From contig NZ_VOSM01000001.1 of NCBI RefSeq assembly GCF_007997015.1, forward strand, positions 124,001-188,000: 64,000 bases of DNA, given 5' to 3'. The notes beneath the pieces are model-generated. The model was not told the DNA's origin. It made no database searches and saw only the letters and a list, made by a program, of their open reading frames with translations. This document shows, in pieces, positions 9,117 to 16,787 of this stretch. Each line of letters starts with the position of its first letter. Position 1 is the stretch's first letter. The translations under genes and the position numbers were made by a program. The stretch is from Lujinxingia vulgaris. GTDB taxonomy: Bacteria > Myxococcota_A > Bradymonadia > Bradymonadales > Bradymonadaceae.

Positions 9117-9878
9117 ATGTGGCGAAGAGCGATGCTTGTCGTGATGTTGGTCGGGGCGCTGCTGGGCAGCGCGTGCGCGACCGGGGGACCGTCGGAGGAA
9201 GAGCAGCTCGAGAAGAGCGCGCAGTTCCATTACGATATGGGTGCCGGCTACTTTGAGTCCAACGAGGTGACCCACGCCATTCGGGAGCTGACCCGGGCGC
9301 TGGAGATTAATCCGGACCACGCGCAGGCGCACTACTTGATGGGGATCATTTATATGGGGCGGCGCGACTACCGGCGCTCGGTGAACCATTTTGAGGAGGT
9401 GCTGCGCGTGGAGCCGAGCTTCCACTTTGCGCGCAATAACCTGGGGTCGGTGTATCTGGCGATGGAGCGCTGGGAGGATGCGGAGCAGGAGTTTTTGATC
9501 CTCATCGACGAGACGCTCTACACCACGCCGGAGCTCGCCCATAACAACCTGGGGTGGGCCTACTACAACCAGCGACGCTTCGCCGAAGCTCTGGAGCATT
9601 TCCGCATGGCCGCCTTCCTCGCCCCACAAATGTGTTTAGCGGATAATAATCAGGGGTTGGTCTACGAGGCGATGGGCAATGAGACTGAGGCGGCGCGCTA
9701 CTACCGGCTGGCGATTGAGAAATGCCCGGAGAACTACCAGGAGCCGCACTTCAACCTCGGGAAGTTGATGCAGGCACGCGGCGACGGACGCGCTGTGGAG
9801 CACTTCCGTCGCTGCGTGCAGATTCAGCCGCGCAATGATCTGGCGGAGCGCTGCCGCCAGTATCTGAGCGTGAACTGA
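9117..9878 (+). CDS. Tgl/PilF-like TPR lipoprotein
   Basis: A 253-residue lipoprotein: signal peptide with lipobox LLGSAC at about residues 15-20, then about six TPRs (for example HAQAHYLMGIIYMGRRDYRR and NNQGLVYEAMGNETEAARYY). The ATG at 9117 has GAGGG about 8 bases upstream; the TTG at 9102 is less likely. Length, lipobox and TPR number match PilF/PilW and Myxococcus Tgl, outer-membrane pilotins needed for assembly of the type IV pilus secretin. No other type IVa pilus genes are adjacent, so the assignment is by protein architecture. The gene stands alone between rqcH (divergent) and the aldo/keto reductase (convergent). Confidence 0.72.
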   Translation: MWRRAMLVVMLVGALLGSACATGGPSEEEQLEKSAQFHYDMGAGYFESNEVTHAIRELTRALEINPDHAQAHYLMGIIYMGRRDYRRSVNHFEEVLRVEPSFHFARNNLGSVYLAMERWEDAEQEFLILIDETLYTTPELAHNNLGWAYYNQRRFAEALEHFRMAAFLAPQMCLADNNQGLVYEAMGNETEAARYYRLAIEKCPENYQEPHFNLGKLMQARGDGRAVEHFRRCVQIQPRNDLAERCRQYLSVN

Positions 9879-9893
9879 GGCAGCGCGGCTACG

Positions 9894-10919
9894 TCACTGG
9901 CGGGGGCGGCCGCGCAGCGGGAAGACGTCCTGGTCGGGGATCTGGCGGCCGGCGTGGGTGCCGGGCGGGCAGAGGGCGTCGATGGCTTCTTCGAGCTCGG
10001 TGTCCCATTCGACTGCGGCGCTCATCAGGGCGTCTTCGGTCTGAGCCAGGGTGCGGGGACCGATGATCACGGAGTCGACCAGGGGGTTGGCGAGTGTCCA
10101 GGCGGTGGCGAGCTGGCTTAAGGGGATGTTGCGAGCGTCGGCCAGGGGGCGGAGCTCTTCGACGACCTGGAGGGATTCTTCGCGCCACTCGGCCTGACGC
10201 ATGCGCACGTCGCCGCGGGCCAGGCGAGAGCCTTCGGGGGCGGGGGCGTCCCAGCGGTATTTGCCGGTGAGCACGCCGCGGGCCAGCGAGGAGTAGGTGA
10301 CCACGCCCATGCCGTAGTTCTGGGCCATGGGGATGAGCTCGCGCTCGATGTCGCGGTTGAGGATGTTGTAGAGGGGCTGGACGACGTCGACGGGTTGCCA
10401 GCCGTGGGAGCGGGCGATGCCGACGCGGTCGGCGACCTCCCAGGCCTGGTGGTTGGAGACGCCGCTGTAGCGGATTTTGCCGCTGCGGGTGAGGTCTTCG
10501 AGCGCGCGCAGGGTCTCTTCGGGGCGGGTGTTAGGGTCGGTGAAGTGGAGGTAGAAGATGTCGATGTAGTCGGTGTTGAGCCGCCGCAGAGAGTCTTCGC
10601 AGGCTTTGATGAGGTGGCGCGCGGAGAGGCCGCGGTCGTTGGGGCGCTCGCTCATGGGGCGGCAGGCTTTGGTGGCGAGCACGATCTGGTCGCGGCGGCC
10701 GGCCATCAGCTGGCCGACCATCGTCTCGGAGGCGCCGCGGCTGTACATGTCGGCGGTGTCCCAGAAGAAGACGCCGCGCTCCAGGCAGAGGTCGGCGATG
10801 TTGCGGGCCTCATTAAGATCGGTGCGGTCGGCGAACATCATCGTGCCCAGGCAGATGCGGGAGACGTTGAGGCCGGTTTTTCCAAGGCGGCGATGGGGGA
10901 TGGTAGGGGTGTTGCTCAT
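9894..10919 (-). CDS. Aldo/keto reductase
   Basis: A 341-residue NADPH-dependent aldo/keto reductase. The catalytic tetrad is visible: D54 and Y59 (DTADMYSRG), K84 (ATKACRP) and H125 (YLHFTDP). The substrate is unknown; the sequence resembles the YajO/Tas-like or potassium-channel-beta branch rather than sugar reductases of known role. It is the last gene of a minus-strand run with the double-SDR protein (42-base gap) and the BASS transporter, which suggests a shared small-molecule pathway. Confidence 0.88.
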   Translation of the reverse strand: MSNTPTIPHRRLGKTGLNVSRICLGTMMFADRTDLNEARNIADLCLERGVFFWDTADMYSRGASETMVGQLMAGRRDQIVLATKACRPMSERPNDRGLSARHLIKACEDSLRRLNTDYIDIFYLHFTDPNTRPEETLRALEDLTRSGKIRYSGVSNHQAWEVADRVGIARSHGWQPVDVVQPLYNILNRDIERELIPMAQNYGMGVVTYSSLARGVLTGKYRWDAPAPEGSRLARGDVRMRQAEWREESLQVVEELRPLADARNIPLSQLATAWTLANPLVDSVIIGPRTLAQTEDALMSAAVEWDTELEEAIDALCPPGTHAGRQIPDQDVFPLRGRPRQ

Positions 10920-10961
10920 AGCGTTTTGAAGCTCGTTTTGGGGGAAGGTTTACAGAGGGAA

Positions 10962-12722
10962 TCAGGTGGGGAACTCGTCTTTGACGCTGCGTCGCATCAG
11001 GCGCTCGAAAAGGGTTGGGGCGAGCTTGTGGAGCCAGTAGGCCTGGCGCGCGGTGGCACCGATGAGGGCGATGCGGCGGCGGTTGAGGGTGGCGTCGATG
11101 ATGGCGTCTGCGACCTCGGAGGGGTTGAGTTCGGAGGCGTTGTCGCGGGCGTCTTTGCGAAAAGCGGTCTTGATGTAGGCGGGGCAGGCCAGGGTGATGG
11201 AGACGCCCTGGTCGACGAGCTCGGTGCGCAGCGAGTCGAAGAAGCCGTGCAGCGCGTGTTTGCTGGCGGCGTAGGCGGTGCGGCCGGTGAGCGGGGCGAA
11301 GCCTGCGACGCTGGAGATGGCGCAGATGCGGCCTCTGGAGCGCGTGAGCCAGGGCAGCGCGGCCTCGGTGATGCGTACCGCACCCATGAGGTTGACGTCG
11401 ATGACCTCTTCGATGCGGGCGCTTGTGGTGTTGGAGAAGAGATCGCGGGAGGGGATGGCGGCGTTGTTGTAGAGGATGTCGATGGCGCCGAAGGTCTGGG
11501 TGGTTTGAGCGACGGCGCGCTGGCAATCGTCAGGGTTGCGCAGGTCGGCGTTGATGGCGATGGCCTTTGCGCCGAGCGCGCGGGCCATCATGAAGGTGCG
11601 CTCCAGGGCTGTGGGGTTGTGTTCCAGCAGCGCGAGACGGTCGCCGCGGCGGGCGTGGGCGCGGGCGAGCTCAAAGCCCAGCCCGCCGCCGGCGCCGGTG
11701 ATGAGCACGGTGGCCGGACCGCTGAGGGTGCGGGCTTTTCGGTAGCGCTCGAAGGCTTCTTCGGTGGTGAGGGAGGGGGTGAAGCCGAAGTCGCGTTTGA
11801 GCGCGGTGTTGTCGAGGACGGGGCGGTGTTTGATAAAGAGGACCTGCTCGGGCCCGTAGGGCCCGATGCCGCGGCTGGAGAGGGCGGCCAGGGCCGTGCG
11901 GACGATGGATTCGGGCAGGGGGAGGTAGCGGTTGTTCATGCGGCGGGCGATCTCTTCGAGGGAGAGGACGCCGTCGCCGGTGAGGTTGTAGATGCCCGTT
12001 TTGCCGGTGGTGATGCCGTGGCGGATGGCGTCGACGACGTCGAAGTCGGCGACAATGCAGAAGGGGGAGTCGGCGCCGCGGATGCCCGGGACGACGGGCT
12101 GTTCGAAGAGGCCTGTGATCTGGTTGTCGGTCCGGGGGCCGAGCACGGTGGAGACTCGGAAGATGAGCTGGCCCAGGTGGGGGAAGTCTTTTCGGGCGCG
12201 CTCGAGATCTTCTTCGACCATGCGCTTGTGGTGGGCGTAGGCGAAGACCTCGTTGCCGCGGACCGGGTCGCTCTCTTTGAGCCAGGCGGGGTTGTCGGGG
12301 TGGTAGCCGTAGGCTGCGCCGCTGGAGGTGTAGATCAGCTGTTTGACGCCGTGCTTTGCGCAGGCCTGGACGACGTTGCGGGTGCCCAGGACGTCGACCT
12401 CGTATTGGAGTTTGCGGGTGTCGCCGGGGGGCGGGGTGACGATGGCGGCCAGGTGCACGACGACGTCGGGTTTATGCTCGGCGATGAGGTCGTTGACGGC
12501 GTCAGCGTCGCGGATGTCGAGGTTGCCGCGAACCAGGCGGCGGTCGTCGGCGATGTCATCGGCCAGGGGGCGGATGTCGGTGGCGATGATGGACGCGAAG
12601 CCGGAAGGCTCATCGAGCAGCGAACGCAGCAGCGCGTCGCCGACGAAGCCGGCGGCGCCGGTGATGAGGATGGTGGCGTTGTCGCGGGAGTTTTTCTTGG
12701 GTTTTGCCATAGGAACAACCAT
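10962..12722 (-). CDS. Fusion of an extended SDR (epimerase-like) and a classical SDR
   Basis: A 586-residue protein with two complete Rossmann oxidoreductases. Half one is an extended SDR (NAD-binding TGAAGFVG at 21-28, YAHHK active site at 162-166), running to about 330. Half two is a classical SDR (TGAGGGLG at 342-349, NNAA, S470/S471, YAASK at 484-488). Both look catalytically intact. The substrate is unknown; the partner genes (BASS transporter, aldo/keto reductase) and the SDR pair suggest sequential redox or isomerase steps on a sterol, lipid or sugar. The start is uncertain: MAKPKK at 12710 is an alternative to 12722, and neither has a strong ribosome site. Confidence 0.85.
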   Translation of the reverse strand: MVVPMAKPKKNSRDNATILITGAAGFVGDALLRSLLDEPSGFASIIATDIRPLADDIADDRRLVRGNLDIRDADAVNDLIAEHKPDVVVHLAAIVTPPPGDTRKLQYEVDVLGTRNVVQACAKHGVKQLIYTSSGAAYGYHPDNPAWLKESDPVRGNEVFAYAHHKRMVEEDLERARKDFPHLGQLIFRVSTVLGPRTDNQITGLFEQPVVPGIRGADSPFCIVADFDVVDAIRHGITTGKTGIYNLTGDGVLSLEEIARRMNNRYLPLPESIVRTALAALSSRGIGPYGPEQVLFIKHRPVLDNTALKRDFGFTPSLTTEEAFERYRKARTLSGPATVLITGAGGGLGFELARAHARRGDRLALLEHNPTALERTFMMARALGAKAIAINADLRNPDDCQRAVAQTTQTFGAIDILYNNAAIPSRDLFSNTTSARIEEVIDVNLMGAVRITEAALPWLTRSRGRICAISSVAGFAPLTGRTAYAASKHALHGFFDSLRTELVDQGVSITLACPAYIKTAFRKDARDNASELNPSEVADAIIDATLNRRRIALIGATARQAYWLHKLAPTLFERLMRRSVKDEFPT

Positions 12723-12783
12723 CTCAACGTCGTGAAAGGGGGAAGTCGGCGGGATTGCGGTGGAAGATGAGGGTGAGGTCGGG

Positions 12784-13698
12784 TCAGTCGGCGGGTCGGG
12801 TGGCTGGCGTTCGAGACCAGAGGGCGGCCATGAAGAGTCCGGCGATAATATGCCAGATGCCCCACCAGCCGGCGATGACGGCCATGCCGCCCAGGCCGTC
12901 GAAGAAGGCGAAGATGAGGACGAGGCCCAGGCCGGAGTTCTGGATGGCGACTTCGATGGCCAGAGCGCGGGTGTCTTCTAAGGGGAGGCCGGCTGTGCGG
13001 CCGGCGGTGTAGCCCACGATCCAGGCCAGCGCGTTATGCAGGGCGACCGGAACGAAGATGATGCCGATGACGGCGATAAACGCGCTCATGTTGGAGCGGA
13101 AGGCCACGATGATGAGCAGGGCGAAGAGGACGATCGAGAGGATCTTAAAGGGGCGCTCGGCTTTGAGCGCGAGGCCGGGCGCGAAATGACGCAGCAGCAT
13201 GCCCAGGGCCAGGGGGAGGCCCAGGAGGATGAGGACATTGAGGAGCATGTCCAGGGGTTGGAGGCTGAAGTCGGTGAGGATGGCGCGGGTGTCGGCGGAG
13301 CGCGAGCCCCAGAAGGCGACGTTGAGGGGGGTGAAGATCATCGCGGCGGTGGTGGAGAGGGCGGTCACCGAGACGGAGAGGGCGGTGTTGGCGCGGGAGA
13401 GGTGAGCGATGAAGTTGGAGATGTTTCCGCCCGGGCAGGATGCGACAAGGATCATGCCCAGCGCGATGCTGGGGGGAAGATCGAGCAGGCGCGTGAGGCC
13501 CCAGGTGGCGGCGGGGAGCAGTCCGAACTGGGCGACCAGGCCGACCAGGGGGGCGCGGGGATGCTTGAGGACGTAGCGGAAGTCGTCGACGCGCAGGGAG
13601 AGCGCGATGCCGAACATGATCAGCCCCAGGATGACGTTGAGGGCCATCAGGCTGGAGGGATCGAAGTGTAGCTCGATCGCGTCGATGCTCTCGCGCAT
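12784..13698 (-). CDS. Bile acid:sodium symporter (BASS) family transporter
   Basis: A 304-residue membrane protein with about nine to ten hydrophobic helices. BASS signatures are present: ASCPGGNISNFIAHLSRANT in the first crossover region and EVAIQNSGLGL in the second. BASS proteins couple sodium entry to uptake of organic anions such as bile acids, pantothenate or keto acids. It is first in a minus-strand run with the SDR fusion and aldo/keto reductase (61- and 42-base gaps), so its substrate may be what those enzymes transform. Confidence 0.87.
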   Translation of the reverse strand: MRESIDAIELHFDPSSLMALNVILGLIMFGIALSLRVDDFRYVLKHPRAPLVGLVAQFGLLPAATWGLTRLLDLPPSIALGMILVASCPGGNISNFIAHLSRANTALSVSVTALSTTAAMIFTPLNVAFWGSRSADTRAILTDFSLQPLDMLLNVLILLGLPLALGMLLRHFAPGLALKAERPFKILSIVLFALLIIVAFRSNMSAFIAVIGIIFVPVALHNALAWIVGYTAGRTAGLPLEDTRALAIEVAIQNSGLGLVLIFAFFDGLGGMAVIAGWWGIWHIIAGLFMAALWSRTPATRPAD

Positions 13699-13889
13699 GG
13701 TAAAGGTTGCCTCGGTGGGGGATTTTTACGCCGTGAGCCACTATGGACGCGATGTCTGCTGCATTGAGAGGCCCCTTAAGCTGCGTTGCACCTCCTCGAC
13801 GCGCTAAAAAGCCGCGCCCGCGCTTTGCTCAGGTCACTCTCAACCTCGCCGCCAAAGGCGTCACCCTTGCCTCGCGGCGTCATAGGGGC

Positions 13890-13917
13890 TTGACGTATCT
13901 GACCGTTCGGTTAGTGT
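13890..13917 (+). promoter_or_regulatory. Promoter of the FMO-type monooxygenase
   Basis: TTGACG at 13890-13895 and TAGTGT at 13912-13917 are 16 bases apart, about 45 bases before the monooxygenase start. The spacer is filled by a TetR-type inverted repeat (separate entry). Confidence 0.5.
13900..13913. promoter_or_regulatory. Putative TetR-family operator
   Basis: TGACCGTTCGGTTA is an inverted repeat (TGACCG/CGGTTA, five of six positions paired, 2-base centre) typical of TetR-family operators. It overlaps the spacer and -10 of the monooxygenase promoter, so binding would block RNA polymerase. The TetR gene just downstream of the monooxygenase is the obvious candidate ligand. Confidence 0.55.
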
Positions 13918-13959
13918 TTTATCCAAATGATGCGAAATCCGTCAACGTGAGGAATGATC

Positions 13960-15378
13960 ATGAGTGAGCCGGGCACGAAGGTAAAGAGCGTCGTGGAAGC
14001 CAACGCGGTAAGCGATGCGGCGATCGCCGCGGGGTTGCCCCGCGGCAAGAAGGGGGAGGTCGTCGACCGAAGCGAGCGGGTGTGTGTGATCGGGGCGGGC
14101 CCGGCGGGGCTGGCGACGGCGAGGGCGCTGGCGCGAAACGGGGTGCTCTACGATCAGTTTGAGCGTTCTGAGGATGTGGGCGGGGTGTGGGACATCGACT
14201 CGGAGTACAGCAATATGTACGAGTCGGCGCACCTGATCTCGTCGAAGAAGTCGACGCAGTTTGACGACTTTCCGCTGGGGGAGGAGGTGGCGGATTACCC
14301 GTGTCATCGCACGATTCTGAAGTATTTTCGGGATTTTGCGCGGGAGTTCGGGCTCTATGAGCGGATTCGCTTCGGGGCGAGCGTTGAGGAGGTGGAGCGC
14401 CAGGGAGAAGGCTGGCGAGTGACGCTGGATACGGGGGAGGCTTTTCTGTACGACGCGGTGTGCATCGCCAACGGGCACCTCAACGATCCGAACTGGCCGC
14501 AGTTTGAGGGGGAGTTTGAGGGAGAGATCTTTCACTCCTGCGATTATCGCAGCGCGGATGTGTTTAAAGGAAAGCGGGTGCTGATTGTGGGGGCGGGCAA
14601 CAGCGGGTGCGATATCGCGATCGACGCGGTGCACCAGGCGGTGTCGGTGGATCTGTCGATGCGGCGGGGCTATCACATCGTGCCGAAGTATATTCTGGGG
14701 GTGCCGGCGGCGGATTTCGGGGCGGGCAGCGGCAAAGTGAAGATGCCGATGTGGTTGAAGCAGCGTGTGGACACGTTGTTGTTGCGTCGGATTGCGCCCG
14801 ACCCGCGCAAGTACGGGATCCCGGAGCCGGATCATAAGTTGTATGAGAGCCACCCCATTGTGAACTCGCAGCTGCTCTACCACCTGGGGCATGGGGACGT
14901 GAAAGTGCGCAGCAACGTCTCGCGTTTTGAGGGCAAGACGGTGCATTTTGTGGATGGGAGCCAGGGGGAGTACGACGTGGTGGTGATGGCCACCGGGTAC
15001 AAGCTGACGTTTCCCTTCCTGGATACGAAGTATCTGCCCTGGCGCGGGGGTAAGGCGCCGCAGCTCTATCTCAACATCTTCCACCCGGAGGAGGATGATA
15101 TCTTTGTGATGGGGCTGATTGAGAGCGATGGCGGGGGCTGGCAGATCCGCGACTGGCAGGCGGAGGCGGTGGCGCGTTTCCTGGTGGCCAGGCGCGAAGA
15201 TCCGCGGCGGGCCGAGGCATTCCGCAAGCTCAAGCGGGGTCCGGGGCCGGATACCAGCGGCGGGGTGGACTTCTCAAAGTTCGAGCGGATGGCCTACTAC
15301 GTGCGCAACGCGGTGTACCGGGAGCGGATGCAGGAGCTCATCGGCTGGTTTGAGAGGCCGCTGGGGCGGCGCGACTGA
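13960..15378 (+). CDS. Flavin-containing monooxygenase (FMO/Baeyer-Villiger class B)
   Basis: A 472-residue class B flavoprotein monooxygenase: FAD-binding GAGPAG at 45-50, the FMO fingerprint FEGEIFHSCDYR at about 187, NADPH-binding GAGNSG at about 208, and a C-terminal VMATGYK motif. These enzymes use NADPH and oxygen to oxygenate N or S atoms or to insert oxygen beside ketones. The ATG at 13960 is chosen over 13954 because GTGAGGA ends 8 bases before it. It is followed tail-to-tail by a TetR gene only 15 bases away, and its promoter carries a TetR-like operator, so it is probably induced by its substrate. Confidence 0.88.
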   Translation: MSEPGTKVKSVVEANAVSDAAIAAGLPRGKKGEVVDRSERVCVIGAGPAGLATARALARNGVLYDQFERSEDVGGVWDIDSEYSNMYESAHLISSKKSTQFDDFPLGEEVADYPCHRTILKYFRDFAREFGLYERIRFGASVEEVERQGEGWRVTLDTGEAFLYDAVCIANGHLNDPNWPQFEGEFEGEIFHSCDYRSADVFKGKRVLIVGAGNSGCDIAIDAVHQAVSVDLSMRRGYHIVPKYILGVPAADFGAGSGKVKMPMWLKQRVDTLLLRRIAPDPRKYGIPEPDHKLYESHPIVNSQLLYHLGHGDVKVRSNVSRFEGKTVHFVDGSQGEYDVVVMATGYKLTFPFLDTKYLPWRGGKAPQLYLNIFHPEEDDIFVMGLIESDGGGWQIRDWQAEAVARFLVARREDPRRAEAFRKLKRGPGPDTSGGVDFSKFERMAYYVRNAVYRERMQELIGWFERPLGRRD

Positions 15379-15393
15379 AGCATGAGGGGGGGC

Positions 15394-16002
15394 TTAGAGG
15401 TGGGCGCGGGTTTCGACGGCGTCGAGGAGGACGTCGACGAGCCAGTGCAGGTGAGCGCGGCGCTCCGCGAGGTGGCGCTCGGCCAGGGGCTCGTTCTCCC
15501 ACATGCTGGCGAGTACGGGGGCGTAGGTGAAGTGATGGAGTACGGCGCCTGCGACCGTCTCGAAAAGGTTGCGCACTGAGATCGGTCCCTCATCCGGTGC
15601 GATCTCTCCGAAGGTCTCATTGGCCCAGGCGATCATGGGGTTGAGGCCACGCTGGACGGTGGGGATGTGTTCGCTGTGTTCGGTGGCGGCGACGTGCTGG
15701 ACGAGCTTGGGCCAGGCGCGGTGTTCGACGATGAAGTCGACGTAGGCGTCGATCATGTTGTGGACGCGCTCGCGCAGGGAGCCGGTGGCCGACCAGGCCT
15801 CGCGGAGGGCGTCGGTGTGGCTCTCGAAATAGTGGAGGAGCACGGTTTCGAAGAGCTCATCTTTGCTGTTGAAGTGGTAGAAGATCAGAGCCTTGTTGAC
15901 CTCGGCGCGCTCGGCGATGTCGCGCACGCTGATGCGGTCGAAGCCGTAGGTGCCAAAGAGGTCTTCGGCGGCTTTGAGGATTCTATCGCGTCCTTCAGAC
16001 AT
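15394..16002 (-). CDS. TetR/AcrR-family transcriptional regulator
   Basis: A 202-residue regulator with an N-terminal TetR helix-turn-helix in residues 1-50 (AAEDLFGTYGFDRISVRDIA, then ALIFYHFNSKDELF), and an all-helical ligand-binding C-terminus. It is convergent with the FMO gene and is the likely repressor acting at the operator at 13900-13913. Its own upstream region abuts a YceI gene on the same strand. Confidence 0.9.
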   Translation of the reverse strand: MSEGRDRILKAAEDLFGTYGFDRISVRDIAERAEVNKALIFYHFNSKDELFETVLLHYFESHTDALREAWSATGSLRERVHNMIDAYVDFIVEHRAWPKLVQHVAATEHSEHIPTVQRGLNPMIAWANETFGEIAPDEGPISVRNLFETVAGAVLHHFTYAPVLASMWENEPLAERHLAERRAHLHWLVDVLLDAVETRAHL

Positions 16003-16038
16003 AAAGACTCCACCAGGGGAGGGCGCGCCCTTTGAGGA

Positions 16039-16623
16039 TCAGGGCGCGGGGTTGATGTCGGCGTCGAGTTCGACGACGAAGGTCAGTTCCGGGCGGTTTT
16101 GCAGGGCGCCCAGGGGAGCGCGGTAGGGGGTAAGGCCGAGGTCGGCGTGGGAGAGCTGGACCTGGCCGCGGGCGCGGATGTGATTCGGATCTACGTGAAG
16201 ATCGAGGGGGAAGTCGAAGTTGAAGCGTGTGGTGCGCACGGTGAGGCTGGCCTGCATGTGCGCGTTGGGGCCGGTTGTGATGCCGTGGCAGGCAAAGCGC
16301 AGCTCGGGGTGACGTGCGGCGTCGAGCTGGTTTTTCGCGAGCATGTTGTCGGCGGTGGCGTTGCGGTCTTTGAGACTGACGGTGCCCGGGAGGCCTACGC
16401 GGGGGCGGTCTTCGTCGGCGTCGACGACCAGCTCGCGGGCCGGGAAGGTGAGCTCAAAGGAGATGGAGGCGATGGTTTCGGCGTCGATCGCGATGCGGCG
16501 TTGGGCGGGGATGGCGCGCACGACGTGGTCGTGACCCATACGCGAGAGCATGCGGCTGTCGTCGTTGCGGACGATGACAGCGGCGAAGAAGGTCGAGGGG
16601 TTGAACTCGATGTAGCCGGGCAT
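16039..16623 (-). CDS. YceI-family protein
   Basis: A 194-residue protein of the YceI-like lipocalin fold, whose members bind isoprenoid or amphiphilic ligands. Supporting stretches are the late SFELTFPARELVVDADEDRP, LPGTVSLKDRNATADNMLA and RHPELRFACHG. No signal peptide is seen, unlike many periplasmic YceI proteins, so it may be cytoplasmic. The ATG at 16623 (MPGYIEFN) is preferred to the TTG at 16656. It lies 36 bases upstream of the TetR gene on the same strand and may be co-transcribed with it. Confidence 0.75.
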   Translation of the reverse strand: MPGYIEFNPSTFFAAVIVRNDDSRMLSRMGHDHVVRAIPAQRRIAIDAETIASISFELTFPARELVVDADEDRPRVGLPGTVSLKDRNATADNMLAKNQLDAARHPELRFACHGITTGPNAHMQASLTVRTTRFNFDFPLDLHVDPNHIRARGQVQLSHADLGLTPYRAPLGALQNRPELTFVVELDADINPAP

Positions 16624-16787
16624 GGGGCACTCACGAGGTCGGTCGCCGAAGGACAAATCCGTGGTACATCAACCTACAGATCGGGGCAAAGGCGATTTGT
16701 GGGTACTTACTAACGAGGGGGCGGGGGAGGGGGCGCTGCGCGGAGGCGCAGCGCCCGATCGCCTGGAGGTGGCGAGGGTGGAGGGGC

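Noticed and set aside
10395..12770. 791-residue open frame on the plus strand
   Set aside because: It lies antisense to the aldo/keto reductase and SDR fusion, both clear families. It reads as Gly/Ala/Val/Asp-rich sequence without domains, an effect of high GC at third positions.
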